A DNA stretch of 64,000 nucleotides, from contig NZ_BAIX01000002.1 in assembly GCF_000613405.1 (NCBI RefSeq), positions 112,122 to 176,121 of the forward strand, read 5' to 3'. The translations under genes were made by a program, and so were the position numbers. Positions 1-11,098 of the stretch are shown here, in pieces (within the stretch, counting starts at the first letter, position 1; every line of letters starts with the position of its first letter). The notes under the pieces are model-generated. The model saw nothing but the letters and a program-made list of their open reading frames with translations. It did not search any database and was not told where the DNA came from. The DNA comes from Hoylesella enoeca JCM 12259 (lineage in GTDB: Bacteria > Bacteroidota > Bacteroidia > Bacteroidales > Bacteroidaceae).

Positions 1-249
1 AGGCTTTCCACTTTTTGGATCAATCAGACTCAAATTAGAGATATGAATCGGAGCTTCCTGCTTAATAATACCGCCCTGAGGACTCTTGGCAGAAGGCTTC
101 GTGTGCTTAGAGATCATCCGACAACCCTCAACGATTGCTCGGTTCTCATCGACTAAGACTTTAAGAACCTTACCAGTTCTACCGCGGTCCCGGCTATCGC
201 CTGCAAGGACCATCACGGTATCACCTTTCTTGATATGTAATTTACTCAT
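1..249 (-). CDS. rplX: Ribosomal protein L24, 3' part cut by window edge
   Basis: The first 83 codons of large-subunit protein L24 run off the left end of the window, so the C-terminus is not visible. The N-terminus [20 protein letters not shown] is the KOW fold of the L24 family, followed by the expected GRTGKVLKV stretch. L24 binds 23S rRNA early in 50S assembly. It is the last visible gene of the leftward ribosomal operon, 19 bases after rplN. The ATG at 247-249 is the only start that fits the family. Confidence 0.96.
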   Translation of the reverse strand, partial: MSKLHIKKGDTVMVLAGDSRDRGRTGKVLKVLVDENRAIVEGCRMISKHTKPSAKSPQGGIIKQEAPIHISNLSLIDPKSGKP

Positions 250-268
250 TACTCTTCTGTTTTAATAA

Positions 269-634
269 TTAAAGGACCTCAGGTGCCAAAGAAACCACTT
301 TCATATTCACCGCACGGAGTTCACGGGCTACTGGACCGAAAATACGACTTCCACGAAGCTCGCCCGCATTGTTCAACAATACACAAGCGTTATCATCGAA
401 ACGTATATAAGAACCGTCTGCACGACGAATCTCTTTCTTTGTACGAACAATCAAAGCTTTTGATACCGCACCTTTTTTCAAATCACTTGACGGAATAACG
501 TTCTTGACAGCAACGACTATCACGTCACCAACACTTGCATAACGACGGCGAGTACCTCCTAAGACACGAATGCAAAGTGCCTCACGCGCACCGCTGTTAT
601 CACATACTGTAAGTCTTGATTCTGCTTGTATCAT
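269..634 (-). CDS. rplN: 50S ribosomal protein L14
   Basis: This is a 121-residue protein of normal family length that reads as L14 from end to end: [20 protein letters not shown] at the start and the [14 protein letters not shown] signature near residues 95-110. L14 sits at the 30S/50S interface and contacts 16S rRNA. The gene lies two bases after rpsQ and before rplX, the standard S10/spc order. No internal defects are seen. Confidence 0.97.
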   Translation of the reverse strand: MIQAESRLTVCDNSGAREALCIRVLGGTRRRYASVGDVIVVAVKNVIPSSDLKKGAVSKALIVRTKKEIRRADGSYIRFDDNACVLLNNAGELRGSRIFGPVARELRAVNMKVVSLAPEVL

Positions 635-636
635 AA

Positions 637-903
637 TTACTTAGCCTTTTCAATTATTTGAACTAATCTCCATCGCTTTGTTTTACTCAAAGGACGGGTC
701 TCCATAATAAGTACAGTGTCGCCGACATTCGCCTCGTTCTTCTCATCGTGTACGTGGTATTTCTTTGTCTTCTGTACAAACTTACCATAAATTGGGTGCA
801 TCTCTTTGAACTTAGCGGCAATAACAATGGTTTTATCCATTTTGTTGCTGATGACAACCCCTTGTCTTGTCTTTCTTAAATTTCTTGTTTCCATCTTGGA
901 CAT
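637..903 (-). CDS. rpsQ: 30S ribosomal protein S17
   Basis: The 88-residue product contains the S17 core: [15 protein letters not shown], then [14 protein letters not shown] and the [11 protein letters not shown] motif, an OB-fold primary 16S rRNA binder. Length matches the family. It is separated by two bases on each side from rpmC and rplN, which implies strict co-transcription. The start [15 protein letters not shown] is the usual Bacteroidetes N-terminus. Confidence 0.97.
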   Translation of the reverse strand: MSKMETRNLRKTRQGVVISNKMDKTIVIAAKFKEMHPIYGKFVQKTKKYHVHDEKNEANVGDTVLIMETRPLSKTKRWRLVQIIEKAK

Positions 904-905
904 TG

Positions 906-1100
906 TTATTTGTTAAGTTCTCTCTGGCGAAGTTCCGTCTTCATACGTGCGATGTCACGACGTGTCGCTTTAATCTGTGATGGATTTTCAAGAGGAGTTG
1001 TTGCATGATTCAGCTTCATCCGATGCAAAGCTTCCACAGCATTTTCTAATTTCTCGGCCAAATCTTTGGTCTCGAGTTCTCTTACTTCTTTACTCTTCAT
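906..1100 (-). CDS. rpmC: 50S ribosomal protein L29
   Basis: A 64-residue helical protein with the L29 pattern: [18 protein letters not shown], then [20 protein letters not shown] and the [12 protein letters not shown] helix. L29 lies near the polypeptide exit tunnel and helps dock signal recognition particle and trigger factor. It sits between rplP and rpsQ at 2-6 base spacing. Length and order are normal. Confidence 0.96.
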   Translation of the reverse strand: MKSKEVRELETKDLAEKLENAVEALHRMKLNHATTPLENPSQIKATRRDIARMKTELRQRELNK

Positions 1101-1106
1101 AATAGC

Positions 1107-1535
1107 TTAAGCGTTTTTATCGAAATCACGTCTAACAACAAACTTGGTCTTGACCGGGAGTTTCTGTGCCGCAAGGCGAAGCGCCTCCTTGGCAATATCG
1201 AAACTTACACCTTCCACTTCAAAGAGGATACGGCCCGGAGTTACCGGTGCAACCCATCCTGCTGGATCTCCCTTACCTTTACCCATACGGACATCGGCAG
1301 GCTTACGTGTGATCGGCTTATCAGGAAATATACGAATCCAAACCTGACCTTCACGCTGCATATAACGGTTAACGGCAACACGAGCAGCCTCAATTTGACG
1401 GCTGTCTATCCATTTTGCTTCAAGTGTTTTGATGCCAAATGTGCCGAAAGCCAGTTGTGTGCCTCTATGAGCATTGCCTTTATTGCCACGCCCATCTTGA
1501 GGTCTTCTATATTTAACTCTTTTTGGCTGTAACAT
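1107..1535 (-). CDS. rplP: 50S ribosomal protein L16
   Basis: The 142-residue protein begins [20 protein letters not shown], the near-invariant L16 N-terminus, and includes the [14 protein letters not shown] loop that reaches toward the peptidyl-transferase centre and tRNA elbow. Length is standard. It follows rpsC by 15 bases and precedes rpmC by 6. Confidence 0.97.
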   Translation of the reverse strand: MLQPKRVKYRRPQDGRGNKGNAHRGTQLAFGTFGIKTLEAKWIDSRQIEAARVAVNRYMQREGQVWIRIFPDKPITRKPADVRMGKGKGDPAGWVAPVTPGRILFEVEGVSFDIAKEALRLAAQKLPVKTKFVVRRDFDKNA

Positions 1536-1550
1536 TACTTACTTCTTCTT

Positions 1551-2279
1551 TTAACGGTTATTGTTTCTCCTACGATTACCGCCACGACCGGAACGAGAAC
1601 CGAGCCGTCCTGCATTTTGCTTATCTTGTGCGAAATTCGGTGCGAGATCACGCTGTCCATAAACCTCGCCACGACAAATCCACACCTTAATACCAAGCAA
1701 TCCTACTTTCGTAAGAGCTTCTGCCTGACAATAATCAATGTCTGCACGGAATGTATGCAAAGGTGTGCGTCCTTCTTTCAGCATCTCTTTACGAGCGATT
1801 TCTGCACCGTTCAGACGACCTGAAATCTGTACTTTAATACCTTCTGCACCTGCACGCATCGTGTTTTGAATAGCCATCTTAATAGCACGACGATAAGCAA
1901 TCTTACCCTCGACTTGGCGAGCGATGTTATTCGCAACGATAGTTGCATCAAGTTCCGGTTTCTTAATTTCAAAGATATTGATCTGAATATCTTTCTTATA
2001 GAGCCGTTTCAGCTCTTCCTTCAATCTGTCAACATCCTGTCCGCCTTTACCGATAACGATGCCAGGACGGGCTGTACAAATAGTAATGGTGACGAGTTTC
2101 AACGTACGTTCGATGACAATACGCGAAACGCTGGCCTTTGCCAAACGTTCGTTCAGATAGTTGCGAATCTTCTGATCTTCAACGAGATTTTCTCCGAAAC
2201 TCTTGCCACCAAACCAATTTGAATCCCAACCACGGATAATACCAAGACGGTTGCTTATTGGATTAACTTTCTGTCCCAT
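1551..2279 (-). CDS. rpsC: 30S ribosomal protein S3
   Basis: The 242-residue protein starts [20 protein letters not shown] and has a type II KH domain with its GxxG loop in [12 protein letters not shown] (about residues 75-85), followed by the S3 C-terminal domain with [12 protein letters not shown] and [12 protein letters not shown]3 lines the mRNA entry tunnel. The last 25 residues are an Arg/Gly/Asn-rich tail, typical of Bacteroidetes S3. It lies 5 bases after rplV. Confidence 0.97.
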   Translation of the reverse strand: MGQKVNPISNRLGIIRGWDSNWFGGKSFGENLVEDQKIRNYLNERLAKASVSRIVIERTLKLVTITICTARPGIVIGKGGQDVDRLKEELKRLYKKDIQINIFEIKKPELDATIVANNIARQVEGKIAYRRAIKMAIQNTMRAGAEGIKVQISGRLNGAEIARKEMLKEGRTPLHTFRADIDYCQAEALTKVGLLGIKVWICRGEVYGQRDLAPNFAQDKQNAGRLGSRSGRGGNRRRNNNR

Positions 2280-2284
2280 TCTAT

Positions 2285-2692
2285 TTATTCTTTTTCGTCA
2301 TTAGTTTTGGCATCAACAAACAAAGTGACATGGTTGCTACGCTTACGGATTCTATAACCACGACCCTGCGGTGCCGGTCTCATACGTTTCATTGTAACAC
2401 CCTCGTCAACAAAAACTTTGCTTATATAAAGCTCACCGTCTTCTGCCTTGCGATCATTCTTCTGTTCCCAATTCGCAATAGCCGAACGCAGTAATTTCTC
2501 AACATCTGCAGCAGCTTGTTTCTTCGAGAATCGCAAAACACCCAAGGCACGATTTACTTCCAAGCCACGAATCATATCTACAACGTAGCGCATTTTGCGT
2601 GGAGAAGAAGGAACACCATTGAGCTTTGCAAAATACAAACTCTTTAATGCCTCTTTTCTCTTTTCAGCTGATATATGTTTTCTTGCTCCCAT
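2285..2692 (-). CDS. rplV: 50S ribosomal protein L22
   Basis: This 135-residue protein carries the L22 motifs: [20 protein letters not shown], then [20 protein letters not shown] and the beta-hairpin [20 protein letters not shown] that reaches the exit tunnel and is a known site of macrolide-resistance changes. No insertion or deletion is seen in that loop. Order rpsS-rplV-rpsC is standard. Confidence 0.97.
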   Translation of the reverse strand: MGARKHISAEKRKEALKSLYFAKLNGVPSSPRKMRYVVDMIRGLEVNRALGVLRFSKKQAAADVEKLLRSAIANWEQKNDRKAEDGELYISKVFVDEGVTMKRMRPAPQGRGYRIRKRSNHVTLFVDAKTNDEKE

Positions 2693-2725
2693 TATTACTC
2701 TTTACATTTAAATGGTTACTCCCGA

Positions 2726-2992
2726 TTATTTCTTATTACCGGAGTGTCCGCCAAACCTGCGAGTAAGAGAGAACTCACCCAACTTGTGACCGACCATATT
2801 CTCGGTAATGTAAACAGGGATAAATTTGTTTCCGTTATGAACAGCAACGGTATGTCCCACAAAATCCGGGGAAATCATTGATGCTCGAGCCCACGTCTTA
2901 ACGACACTCTTCTTGCCACTTTCATTCATTGCAAGAATTTTCTTTTCGAGTGAAACGTTGATATATGGACCTTTTTTTAATGAACGACTCAT
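2726..2992 (-). CDS. rpsS: 30S ribosomal protein S19
   Basis: The 88-residue product is S19 throughout: [38 protein letters not shown] and the [15 protein letters not shown]-terminus. S19 forms a complex with S13 in the head of the 30S subunit near the A site. It lies 18 bases after rplB and 33 before rplV. Confidence 0.97.
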   Translation of the reverse strand: MSRSLKKGPYINVSLEKKILAMNESGKKSVVKTWARASMISPDFVGHTVAVHNGNKFIPVYITENMVGHKLGEFSLTRRFGGHSGNKK

Positions 2993-3010
2993 AATTTACT
3001 CTTCTTAATG

Positions 3011-3833
<823 letters not shown>

Positions 3834-3841
3834 TTTTTATT

Positions 3842-4282
3842 TTAAATATTGCTGTAAAAATCTATTTGATCACCAGCCTTCAACGTAACGATCGCCTTCT
3901 TGAATGCAGCCTTTTGTCCCTTCACAAGACCGGCTTTTGTGTAACGGCTCGAACGCTTTCCTGCATAACGCATCGTATTCACATCCACAACCGTAACATT
4001 ATATAGGCTCTCGATTTCTGCTTTGATTTCAAGCTTGTTTGCCTCCGGTCTAACGATAAAGCCATACTTAGGCAAAGCAGGCTTTTCATAAGTATAAACC
4101 GTCTTTTCCTTCGTTACGTCAGGCTTTCCTTTCTTTTTGACAACATAGCTGATCTTTTCCTCTGCTGCATTCTTAGCCTTTGCAGCTTTTTCATTAGCAG
4201 CTTTCAGCTTCTTGCTTTCAGAAGACTTGTCTGTAATTTTGGTCATCTTCTCAGTGACCAATGGTTTAATGATAAATGCCAT
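3842..4282 (-). CDS. rplW: 50S ribosomal protein L23 with a long charged insert
   Basis: L23 sits at the tunnel exit and docks trigger factor and SRP. The start MAFIIKPLVTEKMT and the core KYGFIVRPEANKLEIKAEIE, with NTMRYAGKRSSRYTKAG near the C-terminus, are L23. At 146 residues it is about 50 longer than the usual 95-100. The extra length is a Lys/Ala/Glu-rich stretch at about residues 17-68 (AANEKAAKAKNAAEEKISYV, then KKKGKPDVTKEKTVYTYEKP) between the first helix and the RNA-binding core. It lies 20 bases after rplD and 9 before rplB. Confidence 0.95.
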   Translation of the reverse strand: MAFIIKPLVTEKMTKITDKSSESKKLKAANEKAAKAKNAAEEKISYVVKKKGKPDVTKEKTVYTYEKPALPKYGFIVRPEANKLEIKAEIESLYNVTVVDVNTMRYAGKRSSRYTKAGLVKGQKAAFKKAIVTLKAGDQIDFYSNI

Positions 4283-4301
4283 ATTTCTACTGTCTCCTTA
4301 A

Positions 4302-4931
4302 TTATTTAGCCAAGATCTCATCAATGGTCTTCAACGAATTTTCAGTCACAACAAGCACATCCGCATTCAAAACTTTATAAGTATTGAGTGAAGATGCGGT
4401 CATAACCTCAGAACGCTGTAAGTTACGAGCTGACAAATATACATTTTTATTTACTTCCGGCAAAACAAGAAGTGTTTTTTTACCATCAACTTTCAGATTT
4501 TTAGCTATATTTACAAAATATTTTGTCTTTGGGGCATCCATTGAGAAGTCTTCGACCACAACGATTGCATTTTCCTGTGCCTTATATGACAAAGCTGAGC
4601 GACGAGCCAAGCTCTTCACTTTCTTGTTCAACTTGAAACCATAATCGCGCGGTTTCGGACCAAACACGCGACCACCACCGACAAGCACGGGCGAATTGAT
4701 ATCGCCGCGACGTGCACCGCCGCCGCCTTTCTGACGACCTAATTTTCGAGTGGAACCGCTTACTTCGCTTCTCTCCTTTGTTTTAGCTGTACCCTGACGC
4801 TGATTAGCGAGATACTGCTTGACATCCAGATAGATAACGTGATCGTTAGGCTCAATTCCGAAGATCGATTCGTTTAACGTAACCTTTCTTCCGGTCTCCT
4901 GACCATTGATATTTAAAACGCTAACTTCCAT
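4302..4931 (-). CDS. rplD: 50S ribosomal protein L4
   Basis: The 209-residue L4 protein starts [20 protein letters not shown] and contains the tunnel loop segment [20 protein letters not shown] with [20 protein letters not shown], then the C-terminal alpha/beta domain. L4 forms part of the nascent-peptide tunnel and in many bacteria represses its own operon. The gene overlaps the rplC stop by one base, which suggests translational coupling. Confidence 0.97.
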   Translation of the reverse strand: MEVSVLNINGQETGRKVTLNESIFGIEPNDHVIYLDVKQYLANQRQGTAKTKERSEVSGSTRKLGRQKGGGGARRGDINSPVLVGGGRVFGPKPRDYGFKLNKKVKSLARRSALSYKAQENAIVVVEDFSMDAPKTKYFVNIAKNLKVDGKKTLLVLPEVNKNVYLSARNLQRSEVMTASSLNTYKVLNADVLVVTENSLKTIDEILAK

Positions 4932-5545
4932 TATTTCTCAATTAATACGGTTGAACCATTACATCCGGCAAACGAACCCTTAACGATCAAGACATTCTGT
5001 TCCGGAATCACTTTTAACACTTTGAGGTTCTGAGTCGTCACGCGGTCGCCGCCCATTTGTCCGGCCATACGCATTCCCTTGAACACCTTGGCGGGATAAG
5101 AACAAGCACCGATAGATCCCGGTTTGCGGGCGCGGTCGTCCTGACCGTGTGTGCTCTGACCAACACCACCGAAACCGTGGCGCTTCACTACTCCCTGGAA
5201 ACCTTTACCCTTAGACGTTCCAACAACATCGACAAACTCTGCGTCGTTGAACAGTTCAACAGTGATTGTATCACCGAGGTTATACTCCTCATCGAATTTG
5301 AACTCGGCCAAGTGCTTCTTCGGTGTTGTACCTGCTTTCTTGAAGATTCCCAGCATCGGCTTCGTCGTTCGTTTCTCCTTAGCCTCTGCGAAACCTAATT
5401 GAACTGCTTTGTAGCCGTCTTTTTCAACGGTCTTTACTTGGGTAACAACACAAGGACCAGCTTCGATAACAGTGCACGGTATGTTTTTACCGTCGGCACT
5501 GAAAACGGATGTCATTCCGATTTTTCTTCCAATTAATCCTGGCAT
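4931..5545 (-). CDS. rplC: 50S ribosomal protein L3
   Basis: A 204-residue L3: [20 protein letters not shown], the loop [20 protein letters not shown] that reaches toward the peptidyl-transferase centre, and [19 protein letters not shown]3 nucleates 50S assembly. It is preceded by a 178-base gap after rpsJ, the largest spacer inside the S10 section of this operon, in which no gene is visible; a leader or secondary promoter could lie there. Confidence 0.97.
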   Translation of the reverse strand: MPGLIGRKIGMTSVFSADGKNIPCTVIEAGPCVVTQVKTVEKDGYKAVQLGFAEAKEKRTTKPMLGIFKKAGTTPKKHLAEFKFDEEYNLGDTITVELFNDAEFVDVVGTSKGKGFQGVVKRHGFGGVGQSTHGQDDRARKPGSIGACSYPAKVFKGMRMAGQMGGDRVTTQNLKVLKVIPEQNVLIVKGSFAGCNGSTVLIEK

Positions 5546-5723
5546 TTCAATTAAATATTTAAATGATTTTCAATTTACCGTCTTTCAGCTTCTAAGTAGA
5601 TGTTTTTCGTAAGCTCATTAAGCATCAATGAGCACCTAAAAAAGCACATATTGCTATCCTTTGAGGATCAAACACTTGTCCGCTTACAGACAGAATAACC
5701 GATAAAAATTTTCTATTGACGAA

Positions 5724-6029
5724 CTACACTTTGATTTCCACCTCGACACCGCTGGGCAATTCGAGTTTCATCAGTGCGTCAACCGTCTTTGCTGTTGAGC
5801 TGTAAATGTCGATCAGACGTTTAAAATCCGAGAGCTGGAATTGCTCACGAGCTTTCTTGTTGACGAACGTACTGCGGTTTACAGTGTAAATACGCTTATG
5901 TGTTGGCAATGGAATAGGACCGCTCACGATAGCGCCCGTAGCCTTAACTGCCTTCACAATCTTCTCTGCTGACTTGTCAACCAACTTGTGGTCATAAGAT
6001 TTCAGCTTAATTCTAATTTTCTGACTCAT
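5724..6029 (-). CDS. rpsJ: 30S ribosomal protein S10
   Basis: S10 (101 residues from the ATG at 6027-6029; a TTG two codons upstream is less likely). It contains [20 protein letters not shown], the [20 protein letters not shown] loop and [19 protein letters not shown]10 acts in the 30S head near the A site and, as NusE, in transcription antitermination. It is the first S10-operon gene and follows fusA directly, as in other Bacteroidetes where the str and S10 groups are fused and tuf is elsewhere. Confidence 0.97.
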   Translation of the reverse strand: MSQKIRIKLKSYDHKLVDKSAEKIVKAVKATGAIVSGPIPLPTHKRIYTVNRSTFVNKKAREQFQLSDFKRLIDIYSSTAKTVDALMKLELPSGVEVEIKV

Positions 6030-6075
6030 TGTCAATGAAGTTGTTTTATTGTTATTCTTAAATGAAGAACGAGGT

Positions 6076-6107
6076 GCACCGGATAAGAGTCATTCGCTAT
6101 CCGGTGC
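6076..6107 (-). terminator. Strong hairpin between fusA and rpsJ
   Basis: A 10-base perfect inverted repeat (GCACCGGATA and TATCCGGTGC, 12-base loop), with GAGG/CCTC nearly extending the stem, fills the 94-base fusA-rpsJ spacer. There is no long T run after it, so it is more likely a partial terminator, attenuator or RNA-processing/stability structure separating the str and S10 parts than a full stop. Confidence 0.5.
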
Positions 6108-6123
6108 CTCTATTCACCTTATC

Positions 6124-8238
6124 TTATACTAAGTCTGTACGGCCTTTCACTTCTTCGAGTACAGTCTTGGCAATCGAACTTGAAAGCGGAGCGTGGTGAT
6201 CATACTCCATCGAGCTTGTTGCACGACCCGAAGTGATGGTACGCAGAGCTGTTACATAGCCGAACATCTCGGCCAACGGAACCATAGCTTTGACGATACG
6301 GGCACCGCTGCGAGCCTCATCCATACCTTCGACCTGACCGCGACGCTTGTTCAAGTCACCGATAACATCACCCATATTCTCCTCAGGAGTAACGACTTCC
6401 ACCTTCATGATCGGCTCCATCAAAACCGGACCGGCTTTCGGGCAAGCGTTTCTGAATGCGTTATGCGCTGCGAGTTCGAATGAGAGCTGATCTGAATCGA
6501 CTGGATGGAAACTACCATCGGTCAATGTCACCTTCATTCCTGTCATCGGGAAGCCACCAAGCACTCCACTCTTCAAAGAGTCTTGGAATCCTTTTTGCAC
6601 CGCAGGAATAAATTCCTTGGGCACATTACCACCCTTCACTTCGTTGATAAATTGCAAATCGCCCTCGGTATAGTCATCATCTTTCGGGCCAACTGTAACG
6701 ATAATATCTGCGAATTTACCGCGACCACCGCTCTGTTTCTTGTAAACTTCACGCAGTGTGACGGGCTGAGTGATAGCCTCTTTATAGTTAACCTGTGGCT
6801 TACCTTGATTACATTCCACCTTGAATTCACGCTTCAGACGATCGATAATGATATCGAGGTGAAGCTCACCCATACCTGAAATGATCGTCTGCCCACTCTG
6901 CTCGTCTGTGCGAACGGTGAAAGTAGGATCCTCCTCAGCAAGTTTGGCAAGTCCATTATCCAGTTTTGTAATATCGGCTTGGCTCTTCGGCTCAACAGCA
7001 ATAGAGATCACTGTGTCGGGGAAAGTCATCGACTCCAACACGATTGGATGTCCCTCATCGCAGAGCGTATCACCAGTACGAATATCTTTGAAACCTACTC
7101 CGGCTCCGATATCGCCTGCATCGATACTCTCCATAGGGATTTCCTTATTCGAGTTCATTTGGAACAAGCGGCTGATACGTTCTTTCTTGCCCGAACGGGG
7201 ATTATAAACATAAGAACCAGCAACCACTTTACCCGAGTAAACACGGAAGAAAACCAAGCGTCCCATGAATGGATCTGTAGCTATCTTGAATGCAAGAGCA
7301 GCCGTAGGTTCAGCTTCAGACGGTTTACGATCTTCCTCTTCATCAGTCTCAGGATTCGTACCCACGATATTGTCGGTATCGAGTGGCGAAGGCAGGAATG
7401 CACAAACATAGTCCAACAGTGGCTGAACACCTTTATTCTTATACGAAGAACCCAACAGCATCGGCGTCAAATCCATTGAGAGTGTACCTTTGCGGATCGC
7501 AGCAATCAGTTCTTCTTCGCTGATCTCTTGACCTTCGAGATACTTCTCCATCAATGCATCGTCGAAGTTAGCAGCGCTTTCGATCATTTTCTCGCGCCAT
7601 TCGTTGGCTTCGTCAACGAGGTCTGCGGGGATTTCTTCAACGTCGTATTCAGCACCCATTGTCTCATCGTGCCAAAGGATTGCCTTCATTTTGATCAGGT
7701 CGACAAGTCCTTTGAAATTCTCTTCTGCACCGATAGGAATCTGAACCGGACACGGATTAGCACCCAAAATGTCTTTCATCTGCTGAACAGTCTCGAAGAA
7801 ATCAGCACCCGAACGGTCCATTTTGTTCACATATCCGATACGGGGAACATTGTATTTATCAGCCTGACGCCACACCGTTTCAGACTGAGGCTGAACGCCA
7901 TCAGCTGCAGAATACGTTGCAACAGCACCATCGAGCACACGCAGTGAACGCTCAACCTCGGCCGTAAAATCAACGTGTCCCGGAGTATCAATCAAATTGA
8001 TCTTGTAAGAAGCACCTTTATAATTCCAGTTACAAGTTGTTGCGGCAGACGTAATCGTGATGCCTCGTTCCTGCTCCTGTGCCATCCAGTCCATCGTGGC
8101 AGCACCATCGTGCACCTCACCTATCTTGTGAGTCTTACCCGTATAGAACAAAATGCGCTCCGATGTGGTTGTTTTACCAGCATCGATGTGTGCCATAATA
8201 CCGATGTTACGCGTCAAATGTAAATCGCGATTTGCCAT
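6124..8238 (-). CDS. fusA: Elongation factor G
   Basis: The 704-residue GTPase that drives ribosomal translocation. The G domain is complete: G1 [17 protein letters not shown] at about residues 15-31, switch [16 protein letters not shown], and NKMD. Domains II-V follow, with [18 protein letters not shown] in domain III and [20 protein letters not shown] near the C-terminus. Length is normal for bacterial EF-G. It lies 24 bases after rpsG in the rpsL-rpsG-fusA-rpsJ transcript. This is the canonical copy by position. Confidence 0.98.
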   Translation of the reverse strand: MANRDLHLTRNIGIMAHIDAGKTTTSERILFYTGKTHKIGEVHDGAATMDWMAQEQERGITITSAATTCNWNYKGASYKINLIDTPGHVDFTAEVERSLRVLDGAVATYSAADGVQPQSETVWRQADKYNVPRIGYVNKMDRSGADFFETVQQMKDILGANPCPVQIPIGAEENFKGLVDLIKMKAILWHDETMGAEYDVEEIPADLVDEANEWREKMIESAANFDDALMEKYLEGQEISEEELIAAIRKGTLSMDLTPMLLGSSYKNKGVQPLLDYVCAFLPSPLDTDNIVGTNPETDEEEDRKPSEAEPTAALAFKIATDPFMGRLVFFRVYSGKVVAGSYVYNPRSGKKERISRLFQMNSNKEIPMESIDAGDIGAGVGFKDIRTGDTLCDEGHPIVLESMTFPDTVISIAVEPKSQADITKLDNGLAKLAEEDPTFTVRTDEQSGQTIISGMGELHLDIIIDRLKREFKVECNQGKPQVNYKEAITQPVTLREVYKKQSGGRGKFADIIVTVGPKDDDYTEGDLQFINEVKGGNVPKEFIPAVQKGFQDSLKSGVLGGFPMTGMKVTLTDGSFHPVDSDQLSFELAAHNAFRNACPKAGPVLMEPIMKVEVVTPEENMGDVIGDLNKRRGQVEGMDEARSGARIVKAMVPLAEMFGYVTALRTITSGRATSSMEYDHHAPLSSSIAKTVLEEVKGRTDLV

Positions 8239-8262
8239 TTTCTTTTTACCTTTCCTATTGAT

Positions 8263-8739
8263 TTAGAATCTGAAATGAGCAAAAGCACGGTTAGCTTCAG
8301 CCATTCGGTGCATATCCTCTTTACGTTTGAAGGCGCCACCTTGATTATTATAGGCGTCCATAATCTCTGCTGCAAGCTTCTCAGCCATGCTCTTTCCGCC
8401 GCGTTTACGAGCAAAAGCGATCAAATTTTTCATTGAAACGCTTTCCTTACGATCCGGACGAATCTCGGTCGGAACCTGAAACGTTGCACCTCCAATACGT
8501 CGACTCTTTACTTCCACTTGCGGAGTGATGTTGTCAAGAGCCTGTTTCCAGATTTCGAGAGGTGTTTTTTCTTCTTTCGACATCTTCTCTTTTACGGTGT
8601 CGAGAGCCTTATAAAAAATCTCATAAGATGTATTTTTCTTACCGTCATACATCAAATGATTGACAAACTTGGAGACCTTCTGGTCACCGAAAACGGGATC
8701 TGGCAGGATCACACGCTTCTTAGGTTTTGCTTTTCTCAT
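8263..8739 (-). CDS. rpsG: 30S ribosomal protein S7
   Basis: A 158-residue S7: [40 protein letters not shown], then [20 protein letters not shown] and the C-terminal [17 protein letters not shown]7 starts assembly of the 30S head and lies by the E site. A 299-base spacer separates it from rpsL upstream; that spacer holds no gene but contains a small GC hairpin (GCCCG at 8794-8798, CGGGC at 8803-8807). Confidence 0.97.
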   Translation of the reverse strand: MRKAKPKKRVILPDPVFGDQKVSKFVNHLMYDGKKNTSYEIFYKALDTVKEKMSKEEKTPLEIWKQALDNITPQVEVKSRRIGGATFQVPTEIRPDRKESVSMKNLIAFARKRGGKSMAEKLAAEIMDAYNNQGGAFKRKEDMHRMAEANRAFAHFRF

Positions 8740-9038
8740 TTTGTTTTGAAAATAAATAAATTCTGCATGGGGCTGTCTCTACTGTTCTTCAACGCCCGCC
8801 CTCGGGCATTTACTCAACCTGTTATTAACAAATCTCCAGCAAAACGGGTTATTTGAGTTTGTGAATCTGCGAGTTCTCTTAGCCTGTAAGCTCACATTCA
8901 CAGTTCTTTTAAAGTTTAAGTTTCTAAGTTTCAGAGTCTTCGCCGTCTTTATAGCCCAGCGTAAAAGTTCCGAAGTTTTGCATCACCTGCAATCTTACCA
9001 ACTTGCAAACTCATCCGTTTAAAAACTTAACGGCAGTA

Positions 9039-9422
9039 TTATTTCTTAGCTGCCTTAGGACGTTTAGCGCCATACTTCGAACGACGTTGCGTGCGATTAG
9101 CCACTCCGGCCGTATCAAGCGTACCGCGAACGATGTGATAACGCACACCAGGAAGGTCTTTCACACGGCCACCACGCACCAAAACGATGCTGTGCTCTTG
9201 CAAATTGTGACCCTCTCCCGGGATGTAAGAGTTCACTTCTTTTTGGTTCGTCAAACGAACACGGGCAACTTTACGCATTGCCGAATTAGGCTTTTTAGGA
9301 GTCGTTGTATAAACGCGGACACACACACCGCGACGTTGCGGACAGTTGTCCAACGCTGGTGACTTGCTCTTGTCGGCAACGACCGTTCTGCCTTTTCTTA
9401 CCAATTGTTGAATTGTAGGCAT
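9039..9422 (-). CDS. rpsL: 30S ribosomal protein S12
   Basis: The start is the ATG at 9420-9422, giving [20 protein letters not shown] and a 127-residue S12 of normal length; the open frame further upstream has no family match. S12 is in the decoding centre. The loop [20 protein letters not shown] carries the lysine (in KKPNS) whose change gives streptomycin resistance, here wild type. First gene of the operon; the -7 element at 9503-9510 lies about 80 bases upstream. Confidence 0.97.
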   Translation of the reverse strand: MPTIQQLVRKGRTVVADKSKSPALDNCPQRRGVCVRVYTTTPKKPNSAMRKVARVRLTNQKEVNSYIPGEGHNLQEHSIVLVRGGRVKDLPGVRYHIVRGTLDTAGVANRTQRRSKYGAKRPKAAKK

Positions 9423-9502
9423 AATGTCAATTTTTAATTTATATATTATTTTGTTTAATATCAACCTTTTATGAAACACCTCGATTGAGACATTTCGGCG
9501 TG

Positions 9503-9510
9503 CAAAGGTA
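9503..9510 (-). promoter_or_regulatory. -7 element of the rpsL (str) operon
   Basis: On the minus strand TACCTTTG matches the Bacteroidetes -7 consensus TAnnTTTG, about 80 bases upstream of the rpsL ATG. No clear TTG at the usual 19-20 base distance is seen, so the -33 part is unassigned. Confidence 0.6.
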
Positions 9511-9584
9511 CAAACAATTATTGGAAACACCTAATATATAGCATTCCCAAACCAATTATATTATAATCATTTAACATTAAACAA

Positions 9585-9619
9585 CCCTGAAAGAATCGTT
9601 TACTACGATTCTTTCAGGG
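9585..9619 (-). terminator. Terminator of the small membrane-protein gene
   Basis: Two perfect 15-base arms (9585-9599 and 9605-9619) around a 5-base loop. On the minus strand the hairpin is followed by TTGTTTAATG, consistent with Rho-independent termination of the gene at 9690-9986, insulating it from the rpsL operon. Confidence 0.7.
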
Positions 9620-9689
9620 CTGTTCAGTTGGTCTGCCGATCATTTTTGGCACGATCAGCAGCTAAAAACAGCACCCCGGAATGGCTTTC

Positions 9690-9986
9690 CTACCTAAATC
9701 CCCAATCCACTATCACATTCCGAAAAACGACATAGGCCATCAGAATAAAGGCTATCCCTTTATAAATTCGTCCCCAATAGGATCGCCTATTTTCATCGAA
9801 CAGATAACGAACTCCGCCCCAAGAAAGGAATAAAAACAGACATATCCAAGGTGCAAAAAGCTCATACGTTCGGTTGTTCCACATTAGAACAAAGACGCAG
9901 AAGACTGCAATCCACTCTGAACGATCAAGATCATGAAACTCGACGACCCTCTTAAACATCTCTTTCATACGCTTTGATTCTTTCAT
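9690..9986 (-). CDS. Small membrane protein of unknown function
   Basis: I do not recognise this family. Starting at MKESKRMKEMFKRVVEFHDL (ATG at 9984-9986) it has 98 residues. Three hydrophobic stretches are visible: EWIAVFCVFVLMW, FAPWICLFLFLSWGGVRYLF and IYKGIAFILMAYVVFRNVIV. A short basic segment follows the second (DENRRSYWGR). It is most likely an integral inner-membrane protein. It stands alone, with a terminator behind it and a long AT-rich leader region in front. Confidence 0.6.
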   Translation of the reverse strand: MKESKRMKEMFKRVVEFHDLDRSEWIAVFCVFVLMWNNRTYELFAPWICLFLFLSWGGVRYLFDENRRSYWGRIYKGIAFILMAYVVFRNVIVDWGFR

Positions 9987-10585
9987 CTTCCATATAAAAT
10001 GTACACGATAACATATTAAAAGCAAAGTCTCTCACTCTCAAAATAATCTTCATCAACTCCATAACCCCATTACCTAATTATTATTAAGCGCAACAAACAT
10101 ACATATTTTTTATCAAATCCTCGCCAAAAAACTCGCAAAGTTAACATGATTTAAACATTTGATTATCATAAAAGAATTATTGTTCTATAAACTATCAGAC
10201 TCAAACTCACATCAAGATGCATGAAAAAATCACGACAAAAGAGTGTTCAGGAAAGCGTGTGATTCAGAGCGGGAAAGTTGTGTTTTGAGAGTGAAAAAGA
10301 GTGAGTTGGAAGACAATCGCGCCACTTTCAGAAGCGATTAACAGTGAGTTGAAAGCTGAAAAACGGTTAATGGGCCTGCAAAAGATGATCTTTCACAGGC
10401 CCATTAGCAGTCCGTTTACGTGCATTTTGAGTCAAGAATGTTTGTCAAACAAATACAGTCGTCTGGTAATCAACAACTTGCAAATCGTGCATAACTCGCG
10501 TATTTCCGCCCGGCAATGACTTCGTTGGAAAATATCGAAGTATTGTCAGGGGTTTTTAATCAAATATCTTGACAAATGGCTATGC
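9987..10585. other. Non-coding region with a long hairpin
   Basis: About 600 bases without a convincing gene. A TAACTTTG (minus strand, 10136-10143) could be the -7 element for the membrane-protein gene. A near-complete hairpin lies at 10368-10406 (arms TAATGGGCCTG and CAGGCCCATTA, with an inner AAAGAT/ATCTTT stem), followed on the minus strand by a short T run, so it could terminate the DUF3467 transcript. Confidence 0.5.
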
Positions 10586-10909
10586 CTAATTCGCCTCTCC
10601 GTTACCGCTTCCGAAAGGTGCAATCGTGCGTGGCTCCTGAGCTGGGAATTCGATTTTTCCGAACTCACTTTCATATTTATATAAGTTCTCTTGCAACGCT
10701 TGGAGGAGCCGTTTGGCATGTTCGGGTGCGAGAATCACCCTGCTGCACACCTCAGGTTTGTCCATTCCGGGGAGGATTCGAGCGAAATCCAGGACGAAAT
10801 CGCTATGCGAATGCGAGATAAGTGCGAGATTCGAGTACACGCCAGAAGCGATTTCGGGTTTCAGATCGAGTTGAAACTGCATCTGTTCTTGTTGATTGTC
10901 GTTTGCCAT
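10586..10909 (-). CDS. DUF3467 family protein
   Basis: A 107-residue soluble protein matching the DUF3467 family known from Bacteroidetes and other bacteria: LKPEIASGVYSNLALISHSH, SDFVLDFARILPGMDKPEVC, SRVILAPEHAKRLLQAL and YESEFGKIEF. The family has no established function. It starts MANDNQQEQMQFQLDLKPEI and has a Gly/Asn-rich tail. A full TTG-N19-TATCTTTG promoter lies about 100 bases upstream. Monocistronic. Confidence 0.85.
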   Translation of the reverse strand: MANDNQQEQMQFQLDLKPEIASGVYSNLALISHSHSDFVLDFARILPGMDKPEVCSRVILAPEHAKRLLQALQENLYKYESEFGKIEFPAQEPRTIAPFGSGNGEAN

Positions 10910-11010
10910 TATTTATTAGTTTTTAAAAGAATAAACAAATATTTTTATACAAATCAACCCTTAAACGGCAAATCCGAAAGCGTTATTACCGTTAATAGTC
11001 AATCACTTTG

Positions 11011-11040
11011 CAAAGATACAGAAAATACGATGAGATTCAA
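11011..11040 (-). promoter_or_regulatory. Promoter of the DUF3467 gene
   Basis: On the minus strand TTG (11038-11040), 19 bases, then TATCTTTG (11011-11018): a full Bacteroidetes housekeeping promoter, giving a leader of about 95 bases before the DUF3467 start. Confidence 0.75.
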
Positions 11041-11098
11041 GTAGATTATTGTTGAAAATGCCGTATCTTCGCAATCGCAAACCATTTCACGACAGAAT

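Noticed and set aside
6124..8238. Plus-strand frames antisense to fusA
   Set aside because: They are shadows of a strongly conserved gene.
10301..10519. 72-codon frame over the hairpin at 10368-10406
   Set aside because: It covers a palindrome, has no family pattern and no promoter.
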